Shown: positions 1-19,410 of the stretch, in pieces | Layout: the number at the start of each line of letters is the position of its first letter | How positions within the stretch are numbered: position 1 is the first letter of the stretch | Source of the DNA: Piromyces finnis | Lineage: Eukaryota > Neocallimastigomycota > Neocallimastigomycetes > Neocallimastigales > Neocallimastigaceae | NCBI GenBank assembly: GCA_002104945.1 | Contig: MCFH01000015.1 | Coordinates: 476,501 to 540,500 of the forward strand | Length of the DNA stretch: 64,000 nt | Direction: 5' to 3' | Notes under the pieces: model-generated | Databases searched by the model: none | Told to the model about the DNA's origin: nothing | Seen by the model: the letters and a program-made list of their open reading frames with translations, nothing else | Position numbers and translations under genes: made by a program

Positions 1-581
1 TTTTTAAAATGATCTGATGTATTATAATTAATACAAAGTGGTAAGAGATAAAGAGCTAAATCTCTAAATTTTTCATTCTATTATAAAATTTTTAAATTTA
101 TTATATTTTAAAAATAAATATTATAAATATTATATTTCAAAATATTTTTCTATTTCTTTTTTATACCTCGTCTGCAGTTGATATTGAAAAAATTGTGTTA
201 AATAGTTTGATAGCAATATTTTGATTAGTTAGTACATTTAAAAGTCTATCTTTTATTCTAATAATATAATTTAATGCAAAAAAACGAGTTGTAGGTTCAT
301 CTGACTTTAAATAACTTATAATTTGATCCCAAAATTTATCGTAATTCTCGATATTATTGTTTAACTTATAAAAAATTAAATATTGTTATTACTAAAGTTT
401 TTTTTTTTAAAAAAAAAAAAAGAAATAATATTAAAGTAATATGCCTTTTATTTATTACAATATCCTTTGTCAGATCCACATCATTTTTTTTAAAATTGAA
501 AAATACCATTGTTTTATTTTCACTATTAAGTAATGCTTAAAAATATAATAATATATTGTATAACATTCTTCATTTACTCAT
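1..581 (-). CDS. Partial unrecognised gene, 5' part, runs off the left edge
   Basis: Three coding exons on the minus strand read in one continuous frame: 535-459, 364-167 and 76-1, the last cut by the window edge. Donors are GTAATA and GTATAA and acceptors end in AAG, AAG and TAG, all phase-compatible. A possible start is a tiny first exon at 581-578 (ATG plus one base, then GTAAAT), which restores frame with 535. That start is tentative. The peptide has motifs such as FWDQIISYLKSDEPTTRFFA and FRDLALYLLPLC, which look helical and HEAT/ARM-like. I do not recognise the family. It lies tail-side of MED6 on the same strand, with about 500 bases of AT-rich DNA between. Confidence 0.5.
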
Positions 582-1083
582 AAAATATATAAAATATGTT
601 TATATAATAATTATTAAGAAAAGAAATTATTATATTTACAAAATTTTGTGAATATTATTTGCAGTAATTTTTTTAATATATTATTTTTATTATTAAATAA
701 ACTTTTTCATTTATTTTTGAAATTTTTTGTTTTTTTGTTTTTTTTTTTTTTTTGTTTTTTTTTTCAAAATTAAATAAAGTTTAAAAGATATCAAAAATTA
801 AACATTATGTATTTTATTACTTTAAAAGCTTTCATCTATTCTTTCTTTTTTAAAATTTACAATTAAAATTGTATATATTTACAAAAAAAAAAAAGTTTTT
901 CTAATTATATTACTAGCATATAATAAAATAAAAAAACATTAAAGCAATTATGAGAAATGTTTTGTTTTATTACTTTATTTATTTAAAATTATTTATTATA
1001 TTCTATTGCTATAATTATCACATTATTATATATATAAAAAAAAGATAATTGCATTTATACATTTATAAACCAATGTTGCTTAA
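582..1083. other. Intergenic, AT-rich
   Basis: This stretch lies between the 3' end of MED6 and the unrecognised left-edge gene. It contains poly-T tracts (for example around 728-772) and no reading frame that I can support. It should hold the MED6 terminator and the promoter of the left-edge gene, but no specific site stands out. Confidence 0.5.
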
Positions 1084-2364
1084 TTATTTATGATGAGATA
1101 TGTTTCCATTTGTTTCATGTTTTATTGACTTTGATATACTGCTAGAATTTAATGATGAATATGACCCTGATTTTGAAGATAATGAGTTCATATTTTCAGA
1201 TGATGTACTGTTTAACTTCTTTCTACGTTTTGATGAATGTCCATATGATGATACTGACGAAGTACTATGTTTCTTTTCTATATATATTTAGATAATTTAT
1301 ATTATTATTAAAACTGTCTTATTTAAATGTATCAATATAAACATATATAATATATATATTTTAAAAAAAAAAAACTTACCTCTTTTACCCTAATATATAA
1401 TTTAAATGTACAATTTTAATTTTTTTCAAATAAATAAATAAAAAACATATATATTTATGTGTTAATAGTTAATATTATAATAATTTATCTTATAATATAC
1501 ATATGCTTAATTATATTTACAATTAATTTATCTTCCAAAGCTGTCGGTTTTGTTTTTTTTATTTTTTCTTCTTCAACTTTTTCTTCTATTTCAATTGGTT
1601 TTGATACTGATTCTGCTATCCTGTCATCAATTCTCATTTGATATATTCTTGATTCCTGCTGATTAATATATGATATATTTGTATCTATAATGTGTATAAT
1701 ATATGATTTTTTTTTTTTTAAAATTAGTATTATTCTAATGATTTAATTTTTAATATTTTCCTCTTTTCACTTTTAACTTTTTTTCTTTTCTTTTTTATTT
1801 ATTTATTTTATAAATTATTGTCATAAAAGATATAAGAAAAAAAATTTACTTTCAATTTCTTCTATTTCATTAATCATTTCTTTATCGGTTTTTTCATCAG
1901 TACTCCACCAATAACCTTTATCTGGGTCAAATCGTACTGATTTAAAAGCTTCTTTAAATGATATATTAATCAAATGTAAACTTGTTATCTTATATATATA
2001 TATATATATATATCATATTAAAATCACATTTATTTCATTTTTAAGATATTAATAATAGTTGATAACTATATTACAATTCTATTAGCAAATAACATGTATG
2101 CGTTCGGTGCTTGGTATATTGTGCCATTAATGACATAATAATATTGAATAGGTGAAGCTATATATAAAATAAAAATAAATTTTTAATTTGGTATGTTATA
2201 AATATTAATAATATTTTATTATGTGTTTTAATGATTACTACTAAAACTATGATATTACCACTAGTAGGACTTTTTCTGTTTTGTTTTGCAATTACAAAAA
2301 GTTGTGGGGGCATAGATAAAGTTACTTCATATTCAATTCCTGTCATATCACTTTTAATAAAAAT

Positions 2365-2399
<35 letters not shown>

Positions 2400-2723
2400 T
2401 TTAGAAATAATCAAAGTTTATATTATCATATTAATTAAAAACCATTCAAATATATAAAATTACTGTAATCCTTTGTTCATCTCAGCAAGATCAAATTGAT
2501 TGAATCTCGATTGCATCTTAATAGTTTCATTGTTACATGTTTTATCATAAAACTGGGAATAACTGAAATATTCAATTACATTTTCTATTAATAATGGATT
2601 CTTATTTGATAACAAATAATAAATTTTTAATATTTATAAAATTATAATAACAAAATTAAGAATTAATAAATTCATTTATAATAATGTTTTATAAAAAAAA
2701 AAAAGAAATGAATTATCCATTTT

Positions 2724-2762
<39 letters not shown>

Positions 2763-2903
2763 AAGAAAGAAAAAAAATACAGTATTTATTAAAAAATAAA
2801 TATAAATTATAAGACATAAATCATCAGACTTTACCAATGCTAACCATTGGGGATCACGAAAGCAAACAGTGGTTAATTCTTGTTCTGTTAAATTTGATGA
2901 CAT
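1084..2903 (-). CDS. MED6: Mediator of RNA polymerase II transcription subunit 6
   Basis: MED6 is a head-module subunit of the Mediator coactivator, which bridges activators and RNA polymerase II in the nucleus. Seven exons join in frame: 2903-2835, 2600-2464, 2350-2259, 2157-2075, 1988-1850, 1684-1521 and 1272-1084, giving about 290 residues. The family core is clear in order: DPQWLALNPLL, then FYDKTCNNE (in animals FYDRTCNNE), [25 protein letters not shown], and a final FDPDKGYWW. The C-terminal tail is Glu/Lys-rich, then Ser-rich with a basic SSKRRKK patch that could be a nuclear signal. The start is the only ATG before the conserved block and sits in an A-rich context. The gene is divergent from MUTYH, 822 bases away. 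Splice sites are inferred, but all phases agree. Confidence 0.9.
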
Positions 2904-3725
2904 TTCTTTAAATTTTATAAATACAAGATTGAAATAAAAATTACTATTATATCATAATAATAATTAATTAAAATAATAAATATTAATATTAATTGGTAAT
3001 TATTATTAAAATAAAAATTAAAATAAAAAATAAACTTAAAAGATATTTATTGATAACAATTAAAAAAAAAAAAAAAAAAAAATTAGTTATTTAAAAATAC
3101 ATTTTATTAAAAATATCTTCCGATTAATAATTTAAAAAGAACATATTTTATTGATAATGTTTTTTTTAATTATTTTGAAATCATTGTCATTATTTATTAT
3201 TTTAAAATATTTAAATATAATTATATATAAGTCATTACTAATTTATATTAATTATAACATCAAAATATTATAAATTTACAATTTTTCACTTCTCAATTTG
3301 AATTATTTCTGTCAAAAAAAAAAAAAAAAAAAAAAAATTATACATTTATATATATAAATATTAAATGTTTTTTTAAAATTCATTGATTAATTAAAAAACG
3401 TGATATACATTAATTTATTTGAATTTTATTTTTTTTGTATATCGGATATTTCACCGAAACTTCTGAAGAAAAAAAAATTAACCAGTATCGACTATGTTAA
3501 AACAAGAATAATGAATTCATTTGCCTTATTATAATTGAAGATTAGTTTTATATAAATATCCAAATAATACATAATTTAGAATAATTCTAGTTAATTTTTA
3601 GTTTTTTAAAATTTAAAAATTTTTAGCAATTAAAACTATTTTGAATTTAATAATTCGTCGTAATATTCATTTCAATTATAATAATAACATTGAAAAAATA
3701 AAAGTGAATACAACTAAATTAGAAT
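2904..3725. promoter_or_regulatory. Divergent intergenic region MED6 / MUTYH
   Basis: These 822 bases separate two start codons that point away from each other, so both promoters must lie here. The stretch is AT-rich with poly-A tracts near 3062-3080 and 3315-3337. A less AT-biased patch near 3440-3540 (containing TATCGGATATTTCACCG) is the only part with mixed sequence. No specific factor site or TATA box can be assigned because TATA-like strings occur everywhere in this genome. Confidence 0.4.
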
Positions 3726-4438
3726 ATGAATGAGAATTTAAATAGACTTGTGGAAAAAGCAAAAGATAAAATAAAAAATAAAAATATTCATTTTAAGGCT
3801 TATCATGAATTTGAAGAAGAAGAAATAATTGAAATTCGGAAATCCATTTTGGAATGGTATGATGAAAATAGAAGAATTTTGCCCTGGAGAATACATGAAA
3901 TAAGTGTAATTATATATATATATTTATCAGTAAAATAAAACAATAATAAATATTATTATTCAATTACTATTTAATGTATTATCAATATCAATATATTCTA
4001 ATAAATGTTTTATTTTTTAAAAAATTGAAATTATAAACTATTAATAACTTTATTGAAATATAAAATATTATAAAGGAAAAAAATAAAAATTCACAAAGAG
4101 CATATGAAGGTATATTTTATTATTAATATTGCTATATAAAAAAACAGCACATGTTATAATTGTATTATTAATTTATGATTTCACATAATAGTGTGGGTAA
4201 GTGAAGTAATGCTTCAACAGGTATAATAAAAATTATATATTTTTATAATATTTCTAAAATTAATATAATTAAACAAGTGATATTATATATATGAATAATT
4301 TTTTGTAAAAGACCCAAGTTGCAACTGTTGTAAGCTACTATAAAAATTGGATGTCCAAATGGCCAACAGTATTTGATCTTGCTAAAGCTGATATTGAAGT
4401 AAAATAACAAATAAAAACTATATATATATATTGATATT

Positions 4439-4471
<33 letters not shown>

Positions 4472-6224
4472 CCATAAAGTGAATAGTTATTTAAATATTT
4501 GAATGGTATGAACAGTAAATCTAATTTATTATTAATATTATAAAGGATGTAAATAAAGTATGGGCTGGATTAGGTTACTATGCAAGAGCCAATCGTTTAT
4601 TACAGAGTTCAAAATTAATTGTTGAAAAATTTAATGGAGAATTCCCAAGAGATGCAAAATCATTAGAAAAAGAAATTCCTGGTGTCGGGAAATACACAGC
4701 AGGTATTTTAAATGATTACTTTAAAATTATATATATCAAGCTTTACCAATATACTATTTATTTAAAATAAAATATATTTAAGGTGCTATATCATCAATTG
4801 CATTTGGATTACCAGCTGAAGTTGTAGATGGAAATGTCATAAGAATTATATCAAGATTAAGAGGAATTGGAGGAGATGTTAAAAAAGCAAACGTCGTTAA
4901 TTATTTCTGGTAATTAAATGTTATTAATATAAATAAAAAAACTAAAGTAATTAATTATGTTAAATTGTTTATAACTATAGGAAACTTTCAAAAGATTTAT
5001 TAGATCCTGAAAGACCGGGCCATTTTAATCAAGTAAAATTAAAATAATTAGTAATATTATCGTACACTTGAAAATGTTTAATAAAATATATATACAAATT
5101 GTAATTAATTTTAATAAGGCTTTAATGGACATTGGATCAGCAATTTGTACTCCAAAAACATATTCATGCAATAAATGTCCTATAAAAAATTATTGTGTAG
5201 CATATGCAGAAGTATTATGAATTTTTCTATTATACTTTGAATTAACTATTTAAAAGTAATTTATTAATTTAAATCGAAATTAATTTTAAATATATAGAAA
5301 CTAGCTAATGCAAAAGTTAGTAATTTATTCACAAAGAAAAAAAATTATGAAGAAGAAGTCATTGAGGATATTGAAGGTAACAACGCTATAATATCGAAAA
5401 TTCAACTTAAAAATAAAAATGAAAGAAAGAAAAATTAATATATTATATAAATATATTATAAATATTATTATTATAAGAATGTGATATATGCATAAATAAT
5501 AGAAATTTCTATGACGAGTATGATATATCAAGTTATCCTATAAAAGTAAAAAAAGAAGCCGTTAAAATAGAATGTAAATAATAATAAAAATTAAAAATTA
5601 ATCGATTATTAATTTAAAATAATTACTGAAAATCATAATTAATATAAAAATTATTAATTGTTATTATCATCTAATACGAATTAATAATTATAGCTTATTT
5701 GGTTATATTATTTGAAATGAAAGATAATAAATCTAATAAAATTTTAGTTTCAAAAAGACCAGAGAAAGGGCTTCTTGCAGGTTTATGGGAATTTCCAAAT
5801 ATTTTATTAACAACAGTGATACCAAAAACTAAAGCTAAAAAGAAAAATGATGATGATACTAATATGATTGAAATTGATATGAAAATAAAACACAAAGCAA
5901 TTCAATCATATTTAAAAAAAATGAATCTTAGTTATGATAATGTTTTAGAAGAACGCTTTTTAGGAAGAACAAAACATATTTTTTCTCATCTTCATCATTA
6001 TTATTACGTTGAATATGTTCAGCTTGATAAATTAGGTAAAAAAGCTTCATCCTTTAAAGATGAAGATTATATTGAAGCCATTGAAAAACTTAAAAAAGAA
6101 GATATCTCGGAAAGTGAAGATGAAGATTATAGACCACATAAAAAAGTAAAAGTTGAAGATAATTATGAATCTAAAACAAAAATAAAAGATATAAAGAAAG
6201 GGTAATGATGGATTTATTTTTTCA

Positions 6225-6257
<33 letters not shown>

Positions 6258-6387
6258 ATATATTTAAAAAATTATATTGCTATATAGGAAAAGCGAAATA
6301 GAATTAAAATGGATTAATAAGAAAGATATAAGTAAATCTGCTATTCCAACAGGAATGAAACGTGCTTACTCTTTATTGAAAAGATAA
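3726..6387 (+). CDS. MUTYH: Adenine DNA glycosylase (MutY homologue)
   Basis: This base-excision repair enzyme removes adenine mispaired with 8-oxoguanine. Twelve exons join in frame: 3726-3905, 4076-4109, 4192-4220, 4312-4398, 4546-4702, 4783-4909, 4981-5032, 5119-5211, 5298-5376, 5478-5573, 5694-6201 and 6288-6387, about 513 residues. Visible hallmarks are [24 protein letters not shown] with the catalytic Glu near residue 76, [10 protein letters not shown], the helix-hairpin-helix loop [10 protein letters not shown] (about 153-164), and VVDGNV with catalytic Asp about 178. The iron-sulfur ligands are Cys 232, 239, 242 and 248 in C-X6-C-X2-C-X5-C spacing. The C-terminal NUDIX-like 8-oxoG recognition domain is marked by [16 protein letters not shown]. 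An acidic/lysine-rich insertion lies inside that domain (about residues 440-480). Exons 2 and 3 are only 34 and 29 bases. The product is expected in nucleus and/or mitochondrion; no clear presequence is seen. Confidence 0.93.
6226..6257. repeat. ATT triplet microsatellite in the last MUTYH intron
   Basis: A run of about ten ATT units lies in the intron between exons 11 and 12 of the adenine glycosylase gene. It is short and uninterrupted and has no apparent coding role. Confidence 0.8.
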
Positions 6388-8195
6388 TAAATTAAAAGTA
6401 ATTCACAGTTTCTGTTTTTTTTTTTTTTTTTTTTTTTTAATTTTATATATAAATTGAATATGTTTTGAGATTAATAAAGTAATCATATAATTATAGACAT
6501 TGTTAATTATAATGTTTCTCATTTTTATAACTAGAAAATTATATTTATAAATTGTAATATTTAGCTAGACTTTATTAATATACAATTGTAGTAAATAAAT
6601 AGTTTCAATATTAATTTAGAATTATAGGTCTTATGAATGTGTATTATTATATCATGTATATCTATTATAAATATATTAAATCAACATATTAATATTTATA
6701 TACTTTTTTTTTATGTGTTTAATATTTCAATAAAGAAATTTAAAATTATTATTATTATTAGCAGTAGCATTATTAGTATTACATTTGCTTGCATTCATTT
6801 ATTTCAATACAAAAAAAACAGTAAATTTAATAAAATTATTCATTAATTAAATTGTATATTCATATTCATATGTTTTATTATATAATTAAAAATTTTATAT
6901 TTAATTATTTGATATTTTCATCTATTTTATTTTTATTAATTAATTATATTTAATATATATTCTATTTTATATAAAAAAAGTCACCTTTTAAAAAGTTAAA
7001 AGGACTTTTAAGCGTTTATTTTTTAAAAAAAAAGATTAAAGTAACACTAGGCATATATATATATATACATATACATATAGAATAAAATATTATTTATTGA
7101 TAGTATTATACATTTAAAATTAAGTATAAAATTAACAATAAATAATTTATTTACTTTTTTCAACTTTAATAACAATTAATTTTTTTAATTTTTTTATTAT
7201 TATTATTAGTATCATTACCAATAATAATACTGAATTTTTTTTTAATATTTAATACTGACAAAAAAAAAAAAAAAAATTAAATATTAAACTGCTATTCTTT
7301 CATTCTTTTATTATTATTTTTAAGTAGTATTAATATTTCTTTTTCTTAACATATTATTTTAAAAACTTTTTATATATTCAAGTATCAAAAGGTATAATTA
7401 TAGAATCAGTTATATCTTAATTTATTCATTTATTTTTATTTGATAAATTATTAAAAAATATTTTCAATTACCATATAATAAATATACAAATCTAAAATCA
7501 CTTATATAAAAGAAAAATAACATTCCATTATTAATAATAAAAATTAATTTTCTTTTTAGAATAACGGAACTAGTTAAGCCAAGCAAGCAAACAAGCAAAC
7601 AAAAAAAAAAAAACGTTTGAATAAATAATTATTAATGAAAAAGCAATATTAAATTATATATTGTAAGTATAATTAAAAAGGAAAAAAAATTAATATTATT
7701 TTAATAAATATGTGATTATTTTAATATTTTTATATGAGATATGAGTTATAATAGTTTAACAAATAATGTGAAATTAAAAAGTTTTATAAATAAAATTTAT
7801 ATAAATAACTTCAAATTAAAAATGAAAATGAAAGGAGTAAATTTAGTATTATTCATTTTTCCAAAAATTCAAAAATTATAAGCAATATTACTATTTTATT
7901 AATTAAATTTATAATAAATATTATAAATTAATTATTGTTAATGAATAATTGCATAAGTATTGAAACAAAATGTTATGTTAAAATTACAAAATTATATTGT
8001 ATTTAGCTAAATTTCTATTATAAATGGATGAATTATATACATAAAACTCAGTTATTATATTAAAGAAATAATTCCAAATTTTAAAAATTTATATAAAAGT
8101 TAACATAACTAAAAGTAACTAAAAAACAATATTTTAATGTTCCTTAACATTTGTTATTTAAATTATTCTATTTTAAAGATTATTATAAACTCATT
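6388..8195. other. Intergenic, no gene seen
   Basis: About 1.8 kb lies between two genes in tandem on the plus strand. It is almost entirely A/T, with poly-T and poly-A tracts and scattered ATT repeats. A short mixed patch at about 7560-7605 (GCCAAGCAAGCAAACAAGC) lies about 600 bases upstream of the helicase start codon. It could belong to its 5' leader or promoter, but nothing specific can be assigned. Confidence 0.5.
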
Positions 8196-16390
<8,195 letters not shown>

Positions 16391-17770
16391 AAGAGTTTAA
16401 CACCACATTAAAATTTTATTATATATATTTGCTTACACCGAAGAAACGATAAACCTCAATAACAGCAACAACAAGGAGACAAACTATATATTCTATAGTA
16501 TGAAATTAATTTAATATGTATATTCACAGTTAAATTTTTACCTCTATTAATAATGGCATTCATTTGTAATCAACTAGTTAATATTACCATATATTCAATT
16601 TTATATTTCTAAACAACAACAGTATTTTAATTTTTCTTTTTTTTTTTAATTTTATTTTATTTTAATAATTAGTTTTTATAATCATCTTTATATATATATT
16701 TATATATATATTGTTGTTGTTGTTGTTGTTATTGAATATTTTACTTATTTTTTATTATCATTTTTATTTCTTTTTCTTTTATTATTCCTTGAAAATTTTG
16801 ATTATTTATACAACCTAAATTTAAAACCATGTATTTATCTGATCTTTTTAATTATTTTTGTTATTATTATTATTATTATTATTATTTCTTTTTAAAATAA
16901 TATATTACTTTTTTTTTTCTTTTCTTTATCTCCATTGTCATATATTTATTTATTATTATGCTAAGAAAATAAAAATTATATTTATATAAAAATTAATCAT
17001 AAAAAATAATAAATAATAAAATGAATTATAATAAAACTAGGGCATATCCAAACTTTTTCAAGATTTATATATAATTATCATTTTATTATATTCATTTCAT
17101 TAAAATACCTGAATTATTGTACAACAATTCCCATAAATATATTATATATTATATTTATGATATTTTACCATGCATTTGATATGAACAAAAATACATACAA
17201 TAATAAATATATCGAATTTTTATTAAATATATATATATATATATATATTACAATAAAGGACTAAAAAAGCATATTTTTTTTTTTCTTTATTATATCTACC
17301 CTTTATACGATATTATTCAATTCATCTAAAAGAAGTTTTTAAACCATTAATATTCCTTTTCTAAAGATGACTTTTTTTTTTTTAAGAATGATAATAAATA
17401 AAAAGTTTTTAATATAGACTAACTAAATCACCATCTAAAGAATAAAAGTAAACTTTATTAAAACGGTTTATTTACTGAAATATTATAAAATTAATCTTTA
17501 TGTATTATAGTAGTATATTAATGAGAAAGAAAGAAACATATTTATTCATTTTTTTACTTTAATTGAATCATTGTATATAAAATATTAACAATATTAACAT
17601 TATAAGTACTTCACTTCTCTTTGTTAATATTATATTTAATGAGTGAAAAGATATTATTTATACTATTGTTTTCTATATAATTATAAATGCGCCTATTGAT
17701 ATTACTTTTTTGATAAATAATATACATTTTTATTTTCTAGCCCTAAAATATGTGTTATACATTGTATCAG
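16391..17770. other. Intergenic, no gene seen
   Basis: About 1.4 kb follows the CHD stop codon. The first 100 bases are of mixed composition (around 16430-16480) and are probably 3' untranslated sequence. The rest is AT-rich with a GTT run near 16712-16730, ATT runs near 16860-16888 and a TA run near 17229-17249. No open frame is convincing. Confidence 0.5.
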
Positions 17771-17960
17771 CTAAATTGGGTAATTTTCTAAAAGTAACTT
17801 TATTAAATTTGGAATAATATTCTTAATATCAGTAATTATTTCATAATCAGATTAACCACTAACATTTTCTTTTAAGTTCAATTTTTTTATTATTACTATC
17901 AACAGCCATAACAATATTTCCATTATCATCATTCACTTCATATTTTAATATTTTCACCAT
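17771..17960 (-). pseudogene. Decayed minus-strand gene fragment, family unknown
   Basis: Reading down from an ATG at 17960, the sequence gives a protein-like stretch (MVKILKYEVNDDNGNIVMA, ending in KKIELKRK). It then hits a stop. One base of frame change brings up a second protein-like stretch (SDYEIITDIKNIIPNLIKLL), preceded by an in-frame TAA and ending at TAG 17773-17771. Two lesions in under 200 bases, with amino-acid composition typical of real proteins here, suggest a degraded gene end. The family is not recognised. An alternative is chance coding potential in AT-rich DNA. Confidence 0.35.
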
Positions 17961-17993
17961 AATAATTTTAAAAATTTGTTTGAAAATACATTC

Positions 17994-18612
17994 AATGTTA
18001 TCGATATTGACGGTAAAACTAGAATAATTTCTGATATGTTATTTTAATATGGAAGAGATATTAACATACTTAAATATCGTATTAACAAAATTAAACCATA
18101 TCATTTATATATAGGACATAATAATTATCGAATACCTTTACATTTTCTAATAGACTATTCAAAAAAATATAGTGATGTATTTTTTCCAAATGAATTGTTT
18201 GTTACTTGTGAAGATAAACAAATTGAAGAATTTATAAATACGTTTTTACATTATGGTATTTTGTTGTTCAATTTCAATGATTCACAATAAATATAATTTT
18301 TTTATTATTAAAGTATTGTTATACAGTATTTTTAATAGTTCTTATTTTGATGTATTTGATAAGAAACTTGTTTTTTTATAAGTATTTGTGTAAAGAACCA
18401 TATATTAGAAAAATATTTAACATATTATGTTCAACTACGAGTGAAGCATTTAATAATTATATTGTAATATTGTATCACAAAAATAGTCGATCCATTTTAT
18501 ATTAACTCTAAAAAAAGAAACAATTTATTCTGATACTATTAAAGAGTATTCGAAAAGCATTTGTATTAATACGAATGGTAATTTTTATTATTTAAATAGA
18601 ATTAATTATTAA
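17994..18612 (+). pseudogene. Decayed ankyrin-like gene remnant
   Basis: Protein-like segments lie in succession on the plus strand, but in more than one frame and broken by stops. The first (about 17998-18290) contains YGRDINILKYRINKIKPYHL and IPLHFLIDYSKKYSDVFF, then EEFINTFLHYG, with one in-frame TAA near 18044. The spacing of PLH..LI and F..FLHYG resembles an ankyrin repeat unit. A further stretch (about 18383-18510, KEPYIRKIFNILCSTTSEAF) and a last one ending at TAA 18610-18612 (SDTIKEYSKSICINTNGNFY) lie in shifted frames. The likely origin is a member of the expanded ankyrin family also seen at 31739-34255. This is an inference; no intact frame remains. Confidence 0.4.
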
Positions 18613-18663
18613 AATAATATTTAAATTACAACATGTAAGATATATAAACCATAAAAAATTATC

Positions 18664-18719
18664 TTTTTAACCTTTTTAATATAAATATGCTTTTGTAATG
18701 ATTAAAAAAAAAGGTTAAG
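18664..18719. repeat. Imperfect inverted repeat (possible hairpin)
   Basis: The arm TTAACCTTTTTAAT near 18667-18680 is mirrored by ATTAAAAAAAAAGGTTAA near 18701-18718, with four extra A on the right arm and a loop of about 20 bases. In DNA this AT-rich such pairs arise easily, so no function is claimed. Confidence 0.35.
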
Positions 18720-19410
18720 TAAAATTGTTCACCCTTAATTTAATATATATAAATTTAAATTTATATATATTATATTATTGTATGACCTATTTGTTATCAC
18801 AAAATCATGTTATAAAATATACTTTTTTTGTTGTTGTTGTCATTTATTAATTATCAAAAGCTTTTTTTAACATGTAACTGTATGTATATTTTTTTTCATA
18901 TTAAAAATAAATAATAATAGGTATTTATATGATTAAAGAAAAGAAAAAGTTATTAATAGATTTTTGTGATACTTTTAAATATCTATGCTTAGTAATAGTT
19001 AACAGTTTTTAAATTTTTAATAATAATTAAAATAAATATTTAATGCTTAAATATTACTTTGTCAATAAACACTATTTTTTTAAACAATAAACTTTAAAAG
19101 TAGTATTTAATAATAAATGTAAAAGTATTATTATGAAATTCTATTCATTACTTTTACAAGTTTTTTAATTTTTTTTTTTTTAAATAAAGAATTACAATTT
19201 TTTAAAGAGTAATGAAATAATAAAATTAATGGATATTACTTATTTCTTATGCCTATTTTTTTTTAAAAAATATATATATAAATTCGTTTTTTTTTTTTTA
19301 TTTTATTCAGAATAATTTATTTACAACAAGTTTCATTAGAATTACTTTTAATATATATATACTACTATTATTAAATATTAAATATTTAAAACGATATTTC
19401 TATACTTATA
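18720..19410. other. Intergenic, no gene seen
   Basis: AT-rich DNA lies between the decayed plus-strand remnant and the 3' end of the minus-strand gene at 19411. Poly-T tracts occur near 19169-19180 and 19287-19299. Nothing else can be supported. Confidence 0.5.
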
